This document shows positions 34,131-45,343 of a stretch of 64,000 bases of DNA, one piece after another. Source of the DNA: Pegoplata infirma (taxonomy: Eukaryota; Arthropoda; Insecta; Diptera; Anthomyiidae). The DNA lies in the NCBI GenBank assembly GCA_963921195.1, contig OY992537.1, forward strand, positions 182,296,065 through 182,360,064, given 5' to 3'. Position numbers and translations under genes: made by a program. A model generated the notes under the pieces. That model was not told where the DNA came from. It did no database searches and saw only the letters and a list, made by a program, of their open reading frames with translations. How positions within the stretch are numbered: the first letter of the stretch is position 1; each line of letters opens with the position of its first letter.

Positions 34131-36068
34131 TTTAAAAACTAAATTTCGCCGTCTTCCGCCACTCCCCCTGACTTAAAGGCCGAAAATCCGGCTACGTTAC
34201 AGATTATATATACAAACTGAACAAAATTCACAATGGATTTTTTGTATTTCCGCCCTTTCGCTGGATATCCAGGTCAGAGTTGATCTTTGCCATAGTCCGT
34301 ACCATATGTATTCTAATTTTCATCTTTCAAGGTCATAAGGTGTCTTCAAAATTAGGTAAGATGTAAAAACATAATTTTTCCACGCCCATTTCTTCTCTTA
34401 ATTCTCTGTCCCTACAGAGAGAGAACAGTTTAGTTGTGCCAGCCGAATTTAGAGCAAACTGCATAGTTTAATAACAACAACCGAAATTTTCGGTTGCCAT
34501 AACCAAAATTTGTTTTGAAAATTTAACTTCTGTTGGTCCAAATAAATAAAAGGATATGCTACAGTGTCAGGACAATAGGCTTGCAATTTTTGGCTGCGTA
34601 GGTCATTAGGGCTTTAAAGTTAGTCAAATAAAAAAAATAAAACACAATATTGCCTTGCCCTCTTTTTCCTCTCAACTCTCCATCTACATTCCAAAAATGT
34701 TAAATCGGACTACTTTAGAATATACTTCATAGTTAGGACTACATGTTAGGGATTTTCAGCTTCCGTATTCATTGGGGCGGAGCTTAAAAATACTCTAAAA
34801 TGTTAAAAAAAATAATTTTGCCAAATAATTTTTTCTCGTAATTCGCCGCCCACAGGCAAAAAATCCGACTTCGTAAGAATCTGTCCTTGGTATTTTATTA
34901 TATACATGCCAATTTTAAGCTTTTAAATCCATCAATGAGATTCAAAGGGCGCTGAATACACAAAAAATAAGAGAAACACAAAAGAATAAAATATGTATTC
35001 AAAAAATAGATGGAAATAAATTTACCACGCCCTTTGCCTTTCTTATTCTCCACCCATACACTGGATATCAAAAATCCAGGCTCGTGTTGATCTTTCTCAT
35101 GAAACCTTCTATATACATCCCAATTCTGTGCATTTTCCGCTTCCTTTGGGGGCTTCAAAAGAAGTTAAAATGTTAAAAATCTCAATTTTGTCACTCCCCA
35201 TTTTCCTTTCACAGTCCAAAAATTTTCCGCCCACAGTCCAAAAATTTGACTACTTCAGGATATGCTTCATCGATAGGACTATACGCTAGAAAATTTTCAG
35301 CTTCTTAAGTCATTAGAGGACTTTAAAATAAGCAAAAATGCCAATTTTCATTTTCATATATCATTGGGGGTCTTCAAATTAAATATTAAAAAACACAATT
35401 TTGCCACGCCCCATTTTTCTCTTAATTCTCCTTCCACAGTTTAAAAAATTTAAATCCAATTACTTCAGGATATGCTATGCAATTTTCCGCTTCCTAAGTC
35501 ATTTGGGAGCTTCAAAAGAAGTAAAAATTTAAAAAAATCCCAATTTTGCCACGCCACTTTTCCCTCAATTCTCCGCCCACATTGCGAAAATTTTAAATCC
35601 GACTACTTGGGGATATGCGCCATCGTTAGGACTATATTCTAGGAAATTTTCAGCTTCCTAAGTGATTTGGGGGCTTCAAAAGAAGTAAAAATGTTAAAAA
35701 AATCTCAATTTTACCAATCCACTTTTCCCCTCAATTCTCCGCCCATATTGCGAAAATTTTAAATCCGACTACTTGGGGATATGCGGCATCGTTAGGACTA
35801 TATTCTAGGAAATTTTCAGATTCCTAAGTCATTTGGGGGCTTTAAATTAAGCAAAAACGTCTAAAAATTGCATTTTGCCACGCCCACTTTCCCGCTTATT
35901 TCTCCGCCCACAGGCAAAAAGTCGAAAATCCGGCTACGTTAGGATCTGCCCCAGGTGTTTTACTATAAGCATGTCAATTTTCAGCTTTGTAGCTCATCAG
36001 TGGGCTTCAAAAAGCTCTGGATAGACAAAAAAAGAGGAACACACAAATAGGGAAATTATATATATAGA
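34131..36068. repeat. Tandem unit 2 (about 1.94 kb)
   Basis: It repeats unit 1 from AAAACTAAATTTCGCC to the TATATATAGAT border. Positions 34413-34550 are replaced by unrelated sequence with a palindrome, CAACCGAAATTTTCGGTTG (34478-34496), where unit 1 has a normal module. Confidence 0.85.
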
Positions 36069-36950
36069 TTTTTATTAAGAATTTTTTCACCAACTAAATG
36101 CGACTTAAATCGGTTATTTAAAAATCATAAAATCAAAAATAATTTTAATTCAGCACGAACTTTTTTCAAGATTTCGACGCTCTACTATGTTAGAAACAAA
36201 TTACTAACAATCCTTCGCGATTTTCAACATATACGTGAGGCGCGTTCATCGCTGCCTAGGTTTAGAATTATAATTATTGAAAGACCAAAATTACAAAAAT
36301 AATTTTAAAAAATCGCCTACGCAGGCCTACGCAGCTAATTTTTTGAACAGTAATACTTCATTATATGTAGAATAATCTATAATTAAAGATTAAGCAGCAT
36401 CTGCCAGCGATTTTTTTGTAGTTCCATAAGAATTTGAACAAGTTAAAAAAACGTTGTTTATGTAATTCGTTACGAAGGAGCCTTCGCAAAACAGATAACG
36501 TATGGAAATTTATACATAATATACCTAAAAGCACCCTTTAAAAGAAATCAAACACTTGGTAGGTAACGGCTTACCCCTTCCGATACACTGCGATGACAAG
36601 TTTACTATTATAAACAATTAACTGTGAGAGCCCAATAAATTGTCAACATTTGATAGTGTGTAATTCCCTAATGGGTTAACTAAACTATAAGTTCCTAACG
36701 GATTAAAACGCAGTCACTATCCCACTTTAAAATCGCATTATAACTTTGTTAAAATCTGTTAGTTATATTTTGAATTATTTCCCGCTAGATTGGCAATTTT
36801 TCCCACTGTGGGCCTTACCCCCTATTACTAATTCAGTCTATTGTCCTTTATGTTCCAATCCTATAGGGTGTTCTACCTTAACAACTATAACGAGTGTAGG
36901 GTATCCGTTAGTGTGGTTCATAAAATCAAAAGTTGGATTTTTGTACGGGT
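36069..36950. other. No recognised feature
   Basis: The sequence is apparently unique, with a short GC-richer direct repeat of CGCCTACGCAGG and CCTACGCAG near 36317-36335. No coding frame was recognised. Confidence 0.4.
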
Positions 36951-37705
36951 TCACACAATAAAAAAAAATTTTTGACTTTTTTTTTTAATTTTAATTATAA
37001 TTTAGCTTGATTTATCTATGACAAAAAGTTTTATTTTGGTCCTACAAGTATTTCAGTTCCAAAAGTGACCATGAAAAAAAGTATGCTGGGGTCTTACTCC
37101 AAAAGTTTTTAAAATTTTTTTTTTTAGTTTTTATAAGCTTACGTAATAGAGTTTTAGTTGCTCTTGATAAAGTATTCTGCTTAAAATTTTTTGTTTGTTG
37201 CTAAACATCGTTTACTTGCGGCGAACCAAAAATTTATATTTCAAAAAAAAAAACAATAAAAAAAATTTTGATTTTTTTTGCATTTTTAATTATAATTTTA
37301 ATTGATTGGCTTATTTAATACAAAAAAAAAAATATAATAAAAAATAGAAACAAAAATCTAAAATTTTTTTCATTGATTTTTTTTTTTAAATATCCTTTAG
37401 GCATTCTTCGCCATTTAATGATATTTCAGAACAAATAAAATTTTTTATAGAGAATGTATTACCAAGACCAGCTACAAACATATTATGTAAGCTTATTAAA
37501 ACTAAAAAAAAAAAAAATTTGAAAAATTTTTAGAGTACTTAAGACCCTAACAATCCAAAATATTTTTTTTCGTGGTCACTTTTGAAACTGAAATACTTGT
37601 CCCACCAAAATGAAATTTTTTGTCGTTAATAAGCTAATCAAACTTAATTATAATAAAAATCAAAAAAAAATTAAAATAAAAAAAATTTATTTTTTGATTG
37701 TGTGA
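36951..37705. mobile_element. 755-bp palindromic element
   Basis: TCACACAAT at the left mirrors ATTGTGTGA at the right. Pairing continues along arms of up to about 370 bp, including TTTTATTTTGGTCC, GTATTTCAGTTCCAAAAGTGACC and TAAGCTTACGTAATA on the left and their diverged complements at 37480-37640. The centre lies near 37330. No coding capacity and no clear target duplication. Confidence 0.7.
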
Positions 37706-37834
37706 CATTTTTTTTTAAGACCCAAAGTTTGAGTTTGGTAGCGACCCCTAAATGTTAATGAAAAAATGTGAAAAAATCACGTGTTATTTTTTCACAGTGC
37801 ACTGCAGTGCTTGATATATATACGTTTAATTTTT

Positions 37835-38010
37835 TTTTTACCAATTTTAAAGAATGTTGAACTTGATTTAAAAAAAGAATGGGATGCGAGGGATCCAAAG
37901 AAATTAATTGTTATTCCAAGTAAATTTTTTCCTAAAAAAAAGTAATGCATTTACTTAAATAGATCTTAAAATTAAGTAAAATTGTACTTAATATAAGTTT
38001 AATTTCTTTT
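37835..38010. repeat. Dispersed repeat, uninterrupted copy
   Basis: GTTGAACTTGATTTAAAA, GGGATGCGAGGG, TCCAAGTAAATTTTTTCC and GTAATGCATTTACTTAAAT recur in the same order at 59380-60120. There the copy is split by the 600-bp element at 59398-59999. This one shows the empty site. Confidence 0.75.
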
Positions 38011-38117
38011 ATCCAAAGGAAAAATATTTTTTTTTTAAATAAATAAAAATTTCCTTAAAAATTTGCTATGGAGTCCCAATGTGAGGACCCTACGGGGCTC
38101 CAATATGGGGTCCGCAC

Positions 38118-39994
38118 TAGGGTGGCTCGTTTTTGGGATTTTCTCTCTGATCAAATTCTAATACCCGCCAAAAGTGTCGGTCCCCTAAGGGTAACTCACA
38201 TGCAAAATATCACTCTGATCGGAGTATATCTTCTGTCTCCACTTTGAGCCTCAAAATTGGGTTTTTTGCAAAAAAGGACTTTAAAAAAAAATAAAAAAAT
38301 TTAAAATAAAAAAAATTTAAGGTTTTTTATTAAAATAATTAAAAAATTATTTTTGTATAATATTTGATTGTAAATACTTAAATATGAAATTTAAAGATTT
38401 TACGGTATCATTAACCCGTTCAAACTTGATACCAAAAAAAATGGCATGATTTTGGGGGCGTTCTCAAAACACCTTTTTTCAAAATTTGAAAATTTTATTT
38501 AAACAAAATTTGAAATATATACTTTTTTCTTTCTGAGTTCATTAAGAACACCTTGTAGAAGAAAAATGTGAAATATGGCGGATATCCGTCGGGCCACTTT
38601 TTGGGAATCGCGGGGGGAAGTTAGCGGATTTCAAGGAAATGTTGGTTTTATCAATAATTTGGATTAATAAAATCTTATAAAGTTCATTTTTGGTAAAATT
38701 AACGGTTTTTTGTGTCGTGGCATTCTGTTAAAAAACTTTAAGTCTGTTATAAAATTTTACCGATCTAGGACGTCTTTAACCCACGTTGGCTGGGGGTCAA
38801 AGATGACCCCCGCAGAAAATTTGAATTTTAGTGCTTAAATTTTATGCTTTAAACAAGTATAAAACGGCTTTTGTGTTTTGTACCCCTACTACTATTTCGT
38901 ATTAATATATTATCTACAAAAATCGTTAGCCCTTCTTCGTAGGGGGTCAAAAATGACCCATTTAATAAAAAATATATATTTTTTTATAAAAAAATAATTT
39001 GTGGCAATCTATTAGATAACTTTAATTCAGCCCTAAAATCTTACCTATTTAAGATATCTTTAACCTATATTGGCCCGGGGTCAAAAATGACCCCTGCAAA
39101 AACTTTTAAGCATAGTGCTTGAATTTTTTGATATCAACAAAATATATATTTTTTCTGAATGGGTATTTTTTGACCCCCTACCAAGAAGGGCTAATGATTC
39201 TTTTTTAAGATAATATATTAATACGAAATTAAAATTTGGGGAAACAGCACAGAAGCCATTTGATACTTGTTTATAGCACAAAATTTAAGATCTAAACTTC
39301 AAATTTTCTGAGGGGGTCATATTGAACCCCCAGCCAATGTGGGTTAAAAACATCCTAGATCCGTAAGATTTCATGAAAGACTTACAGTTATTTAAAAGAA
39401 TACCATGACACCAAAAAACCGTTAATTTTCCCAAAAATGAAATTTATAAGATTTATTAATCCAAATTATTGATAAAACCAACATTTCCTTGAAATCCGCT
39501 AACTTCCCCCCGCGATTCCATAAAAGTGGCCCGACGGATATCCGCCATATTTCACATTTGTCTTCTCCAAGGTGTTCTTAATGAACTCAGAAAGAAAAAA
39601 GTATACATTTAAAATTTTTTTTTAATAAAATTTTCAAATTTTGAAAAAAGGTGTTTTGCAAACGCCCTCAAAATCATGACATTTTTATGGTATCAAGTTT
39701 GAACGGGTTGGTGATATCGTAAAATCTTTAGATTTCATATTTAAGTATTTACGATCGAATATTATACAAAAATAAATTTTTAATTATTTAAATAAAAAAA
39801 ACTTTAAATTTTTTTATTTTTTTTTTTTTAAAGTCCCTTTTTGCAAAGACCCCAATTTTGAGGCTCAAAGTGGAGACAGGTGATAAACTCCGATCGGAGT
39901 GATATTTTGCATGTGAGTTACCCTTAGGGGACCGACACTTTTGGCGGGTATTAGAATTTGATCAGAGAGAAAAGCCCTAAAACGAGCCACCCTA
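38118..39994. mobile_element. 1.88-kb long-TIR hAT-like element with perfect 8-bp TSD
   Basis: TAGGGTGGCTCGTTTT and AAAACGAGCCACCCTA terminate the element, and GTCCGCAC lies exactly on each side (38110-38117 and 39995-40002). The two halves are inverted copies over about 860 bp with few differences. Blocks such as AGTGTCGGTCCCCTAAGGG, GATATCCGTCGGGCCAC and CCAACATTTCCTTG occur on both sides. The loop is about 190 bp (38975-39160) and includes an extra copy of a GGGGTCAAAAATGACCCC phrase. A TAGGG start and 8-bp duplication fit hAT. There is no transposase, so it is non-autonomous. A transcript through it would form a hairpin over its whole length. Confidence 0.9.
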
Positions 39995-40002
39995 GTCCGC
40001 AC

Positions 40003-40678
40003 ATGAGTATGTGCGTACACTTTTATATGGTCATTATTAATTTCGATCAAAATTTTCGTCAGAATCGCTTAGTTTTCGAGATATTGGAATAGGGTCTTAA
40101 GAAATTTGACCATAAAATAACTCGAAAACTATAACTCGGAGGGCTTTCGGGTCTTCGGCGGTCATATTCTTCAAGTTAAGGACTACAAAAATGACAAAAA
40201 AAATTTCGTATCTGCAGTATTTGCAGAGTTATAGTCATTTGAAAATTCCGCTAAAATCGAAATTTGGATTTAAAGTTAGGGTCTCATGGGGTCTCCAAAT
40301 GGGGCCTCCAGATGGGGGCAACAAAATACCTAAAGTATTTTTCCTTAAATTTAGTAAATTCTTTCTTAAACTAATGAAGATATGGACTCAAATAAAGTCG
40401 TTGAAATCATTTGATTATTTGATTTAAGGTCTTGAAAATGTCTATACTATTTTAAGTTACGTACTTATTTATTTTTTTTTTTGCATACAATTTAAATTTT
40501 TTTCTTTTAAGTAAAACAAAAATTTTTAATAAACCCGTTTTTTCTTAAATGCAATCAATTCAACATAAATGTAAAGAATATTTAACTTAATTTAAAAAAA
40601 CAAATTAAGGAAAACTGTTGTGCTTTTTTAAGTATTTGCATGTACTTTTTTTAAGTTTATTTTCTTTGTTTTAAGTAA
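40003..40678. repeat. Dispersed repeat (partner of 6580-6810) and AT-rich flank
   Basis: Positions 40110-40320 correspond to 6580-6810: ACTCGGAGGGCTTT, AAGGACTACAAAAATGAC and AAAGTTAGGGTC, followed by GGGGTC-rich text. The hAT-like element at 38118-39994 interrupts this family, since GGGGCTCCAATATGGGGTCC stands on its left side. From 40440 to 40678 only AT-rich sequence is seen. Confidence 0.45.
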
Positions 40679-41056
40679 CCCAGTAAAAACTTCTATTACC
40701 AAGTAATGAGGTTTTCGCCTTAAAATTGATTGTGGTAGCTAGTTACTAGGTTGGTGAAACACTCGTTATTTTAACATGGCGATGTCATTGGAGTAATGAC
40801 CGCATACCCACTCGCTTACGAGAATGCTACTGAAAAACTACATACATAAGTACCACAAATAATGAGCTACTAGTAGCCCAAAAATAACTCGTTACCCACT
40901 CCTTACAAAAATGCTACCAAATAACGGCATACATTAGTCCTTAAAATAAGTAGCTACCAGTAGCCCAAAAATAACTCGTTGCCCACTCCTTACAAAATGC
41001 TACAAAATAGCAGCATACATTAGTCCTAATCCCTCAGCAAGGAATTGCGTCAAAAC

Positions 41057-41344
41057 ATGAAGTTGCGTTTAACATGAACTTTATCGTCAGGATAATAAAG
41101 TTCATGGTAAATGCGGTTATTTCAAGAGCAACCAAGCGGGAAAATTTCTACAATCTAAATGAAAGAAAAGCCAACGGAACCAATGTTTACGTTGATATCC
41201 ATCCCTCCAAATGTTTGATTGTAAAATTCAAACAAAAGGACCGAAAATATATCTTGGAACATTGTAGAAAGGGACATTTGGCTGCTTAGGGCAGAAACAA
41301 ATATACAGAAGCGACTGTTGCTCAGCCCATGGAAACCGCATTAA
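41057..41344 (+). pseudogene. RpL26: Ribosomal protein L26 pseudogene
   Basis: RpL26 is a component of the 60S ribosomal subunit. The residues from about 41158 in one frame, KANGTNVYVDIHPSKCLIVK followed by a basic KDRKYILE stretch and a KGHLAA end, match the family's conserved C-terminal half. After an in-frame TAG (41287-41289) the same frame continues with KYTEATVAQPMETA, the typical C-terminus. Upstream, GYFKSNQAGK (41115-41144) is in another frame and corresponds to the conserved GHFKGNQVGK. The ATGAAGTTG at 41057 is the likely original start (MKL). Much of the N-terminal half and the segment between GNQVGK and REKANG are deleted. There are no introns in what remains, which suggests a retrocopy, but no poly(A) tail was seen. 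It cannot encode a working protein. Confidence 0.9.
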
Positions 41345-41550
41345 ACACCATCTTAAGTTTTAGTCTATATAAGAGTGAGTAAGTTTTTAAGGAAAATACT
41401 ATCTGTGATGGTTTTTTACCTTTAACCGGTTTTAACAACAAGGCAAACAAATAAGTTAAATTAAAATTTAAAAAGTGCCCCAAAATTTCTAGAAAAACAA
41501 TTACAATTTACCCAGCAAAAAAAAAGTGAAGTTGTTCAAAAAAAAACTAC

Positions 41551-41850
41551 TTTTAACTAACAAACTAAGTAGCAGCATCTGCATAATATTTTTAACAAGT
41601 GCCTTAAAGAAACATCTAAAAATGTTGATTAATATTGATTAAAATTCTTGTGAATAAGGTTTTGTTTATAACTCGTTCTTTAGAAGTAGAAAAAAAGTAC
41701 TTTTATTACTTTTTTTCTACTTCTAAAAAACGAGTTATAAACAAAACCCTAATCACAAGAATATTAATCAACATTTTTAGATGTTTCTTTAAGGAACTTT
41801 TTAAAAATTAAAAGATATGCAGATGCTGCTACTTAGTTTGTTAGTTAAAA
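41551..41850. repeat. 300-bp palindrome, arms about 148 bp
   Basis: Left-arm words TTTTAACTAACAAACTAAGT, AGCAGCATCTGCATA, AGAAACATCTAAAAATGTTG, GTTTTGTTTATAACTCG and AGAAGTAGAAAAAAAGTA are mirrored in exact order on the right. Only small differences separate the arms, and the loop is almost absent (about 41701). It is a cruciform or hairpin candidate. Confidence 0.9.
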
Positions 41851-42214
41851 GGTTAAATGCATCGCAAGTATTTTTTTTTTAATTTTTTAAAAATCCAAAT
41901 TTTTGGTAGAACTTTTCCAAAAGTTTGATAGTAAAAAGCTAACGGAAGCAAATTTTATGGTTACATATTATATTGATCGAAATAAATATTTAGTAAACTA
42001 AATTGCTTAAAAAGAGCTGAGATAAAGCATTAGATAGTTTTGGGTGTTTATGGGAGATGGGTGCTATGCTCCATTGCCAATTACCAACGTTTTGCGGGTA
42101 GCTTAAAAGGCAATAAATAATATTCTGTATCAATTTTCTTTTGCTTACATTCTTCAGATGTGGTAAAGCATTATGAATTTTAGGATTATGTTTAGTATAT
42201 GCTGGTATATATAG

Positions 42215-43085
42215 ATCCGTTCCAACATTATAGATCCGTTCAGCCTGGAATGCACTACCCTTGTAAGGAAGTCTCAATGAGTCCCCGATTTCTAGGCATT
42301 CAGAGTTTACTCCCGAACCCGTACCAATCTCCATTTTCGACCCGTCCATAGTGATTGAGATCGTATTCTATCACAGAGTTTTCCGCCCAGTCTTTCTTAG
42401 TTGGTATTTGAACCTCGAAGGTTCTGTCAAAGCTCGTCTGTGTCGGGTTAAAGTCGGTGTTTTGTTCCAATTCCGTCCCGCCTTCTGTATTTAATATGGT
42501 CGAGTGTCCCCAAGAACGTTACTTAAGCATTTGGGACTGTCTTAAACTGAGAACCGATTTTGCTGCTGTGCTCTTGACGTGGATATCCACGGGCTGAATG
42601 TTTAGTATCACTTCCAGGACGGTCTGGGGTTAAGATTTAATAGCACGAGAGTACCCACACACGCCAGTCGTTGTACCTTTTGTAAGTTTTAGTGATATTA
42701 CTTCTTATCCATTGCTCTCCATTATACAAGGGCATCAAAGGTAAGTATTGGTCTAATTATTGCACCATACTTGCAGTGTATAATATACGATTTTAGACCC
42801 AACCTTTTTCCGAAAGTTCTCCTGCAGGTGTAAAAAGCACATAACGACTTTTTCCTTCTTTCTTCTGCATTTCTTCCAAGAAAGCTTTGAGTCAAAGATT
42901 ACACCCAGGTATTTCCCCTCATTAGATAGTTCCAGACTGATTCTATATAATTTGGGAAGAACAACCGTGTTTATCTTACAATTAGTCCTTTTTGTGAATA
43001 AGACGAATTTAGTTTTGGTGGAATTAACGTAGAGAGTATCTTAAGCGCTGATTCCATGAGTTCGCTAATCGTTGATAAAAATATA
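42215..43085 (-). pseudogene. LINE fragment: RT C-terminal region and start of RNase H
   Basis: Reading leftward on the minus strand, several frames give fragments typical of the I/LOA-type non-LTR retrotransposons: GLKSYIIHCKYGAIIRPILT and ALVWWRAM (RT thumb), VQRLACVGT, then ITMDGSKMEIGTGSGV and a QAE motif. These last are the beginning of the RNase H domain (first catalytic Asp and Glu). Frameshifts and stops separate them. Similarity stops near 42235, after which the open frame (to 41990) continues into unrelated sequence. The catalytic RT core and the endonuclease are absent. The composition is richer in GC than the surroundings. Confidence 0.75.
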
Positions 43086-43089
43086 ATAG

Positions 43090-43950
43090 TAGTATTTTTA
43101 CTTTCACAATGACTGATAAATATATTTTTTTTTTAATCTGAATCTTTAAATAATCTGAAGTTTTAATAAAAATAACTTTCTTTTAATAAAAACCAGAAAC
43201 TAAGGTTTAACTAAAATGGAAGAACCTATTGTAAAAACAAAGTAATAACAAGCTCTTTGTCTCTCGCTCTTAATATTTTGAAACTTTTTAACAGAAGGTA
43301 CGAAAACTGTTAGACGAGGAAAGTACGATAATGTTAAATTAACATTGTTGGTTTGACAAATAATGCTAACTTTTTATATCGAAAAAGCGCTTAATAAATT
43401 TAAAAAAAATGTATCAATTTATAATTTTTATGTTAATATTATTTAGGAAACATCTTTAAAAGTGTTTAAAACAAATTGTGCAAATAAAAAGTCATTGGAT
43501 TTCCCGATAATCCACAAAAAAAACTTTTTTTACAGCTAGATGAAAAAAAAAAACACTAGCGTTAGTCTGAAAATCGCCAACCGTAACACTTTTTTTATGT
43601 TTATATCGAACTTAAGGGATTTTTTTTGGTTTGATCAAACGTCCAGTTCGATGGCGGACTTAGTAAAGGGAATTTAAGAGCGGCTTTAACAGAAGAAGAG
43701 CGAGTTCAGATCTCTTTAGTATTGATACTCTTTGGTAATAAGAAATTATAAAAAATTGCTTTCCAAGGAGTCTCTTTCATTTTATTTGAATACTTAGAAT
43801 TAAATTTATTTTAATTTTTTTTAATACCATTATGTTGTTACAGAATGGAAAACATTAGAACCACTTCTAAAAAATCCACTTTTCTTTTATTCTAATGAAG
43901 TTACTTATCATCGCATCTAAAAATGTTATTTTAAAGTACATATTGATACA
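43090..43950. other. No recognised feature
   Basis: The sequence is AT-rich with a balanced patch at 43640-43730 (GTTCGATGGCGGACTTAG). No homology was recognised on either strand. Confidence 0.4.
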
Positions 43951-43964
43951 AATTTTATACAAAA

Positions 43965-44255
43965 ATGATCCTTGGTTGTGATTTAGAGAACTACCTTTGT
44001 ATGCGTAACCTAATATTTCTGCACAAGCTTTTGCATCAGAATACTCCTGCTTATCTATTTGAAAAACTAACATTTGCTAGATCTACAAGATACATTACTT
44101 TAATAATACCCAGACACAACTTTCTTAATACAAGCAGATTTTTTTTCGTTAACGCAATTAAATTATGGAATGACCTACCTATTAAAACTAAATCTATTTC
44201 GGGAATAAACAGTTTCAAGGAATCCCTATTTGAACATATCACTTCCAACAATTAG
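43965..44255 (+). pseudogene. LINE ORF2 C-terminal fragment
   Basis: The 96-residue frame has the layout of the far C-terminus of many insect LINE ORF2 proteins: RNLIFLHKLLHQNTPAYLF, a basic ARSTRY patch, LIIPRHN, FFVNAIKLWNDLP, and a final NSFKESLFEHI. This region follows the reverse transcriptase and has no catalytic residues. A TAG closes it, and a 3' UTR of about 345 bp leads to a pure TAA tract. TAA-repeat tails are characteristic of the I clade, so I infer an I-like element, 5'-truncated. The methionine is probably incidental. Confidence 0.7.
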
Positions 44256-44602
44256 CTCACAATGCACTATTAGTTTTATGTACTTCTTTTTTTTATCTTT
44301 TTCTTCAAATCATACTCTATAACTTCATTCTTTTAAATTTATAATTCAATTTTATTTCTTTACTCTTCTCAAAACTATAAAGCCAGTTTATTAAATATAT
44401 ATATATTTTTTTTATTAATTTGTTAAACTATCATTAAATATATATTTTTTTTAAATAATTTGTTAAACTATTGTTTTTGACCTTTATATTTTAAAAAATA
44501 ATTTAATTACTTTTAAGTATTTAATAATGACTTTTCTGATGTAATCCCAATTGAACCACAAAAGAATTTATTCTTAAGGTTCTAATAACGAAAAAATAAA
44601 TA

Positions 44603-44813
<211 letters not shown>

Positions 44814-45119
44814 TTTGGGTTGATAAAAAAACAACATCAAAAAGATCAAGCTTTTATTACATTATGAAATCAAGTTTTAACGTAATGAAGAGTAGCAAAA
44901 AAAAAACTACTTCCCTCCTATGACACTCCTGTGTTAAAATCATATAGGATTCAGTAGAATTTGAACAACTTCTTATTCAAAAGCTTGTACTATTTTCCGC
45001 TTTTTTGGATGCGACTTTTTTGCTGGGTAGTAAGAGCCAATTAAAATCCAAAAAACTTCAATAAAAAAAAAAATTCTGGAAAACTTATCAAATATTTTAA
45101 ATCGTATATACCAGTAACC

Positions 45120-45272
45120 GGTTCTGTATGAGGTTATCGGTAACTCATTATTTGTTAACAAGAAGTAACCGATCCTGTATGAGGTTATTGGTAACTCATT
45201 ATTTGTTAATAAGATGTAACCGGTTCTGTATGAGGTTATCGGTAACTCATTATTTGTTAACAAGAAGTAATC
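45120..45272. repeat. Three tandem 51-bp repeats
   Basis: ATGAGGTTATYGGTAACTC recurs at 45128, 45179 and 45230, exactly 51 bp apart, with ATTATTTGTTAAYAAGAWGT in each unit. It lies inside the right arm of the composite at 40679-45343 and gives fortuitous frames on both strands. Confidence 0.9.
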
Positions 45273-45343
45273 GAGCAGGTAACGAGTCCTCATTACATAG
45301 AATGAAGGCGGTAATGGGGACTTATTACCAAGTTTTTACTGGG

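Larger units (their letters stand above)
31505..36068. repeat. Modular repeat containing two 2-kb tandem units
   Basis: A hairpin-bearing left border (CCTGCCAGG near 31528) is followed by modules of about 150-200 bp that share CACGCCC, TTAATTCTCCGTCCACAG, CCGACTACTTCAGGATATGC and CTTCCTAAGTCATT. The right border is GAAATTATATATATAGATT (36052-36070). From about 32096 the array is organised as two tandem units. Modules contain fortuitous open frames (for example 33604-34002), which I do not regard as genes. Confidence 0.7.

Noticed and set aside
41990..42349. 119-residue minus-strand frame as an intact protein
   Set aside because: Only its first 35 or so residues are LINE RNase H. The remainder is unrelated sequence downstream of the fragment's break.
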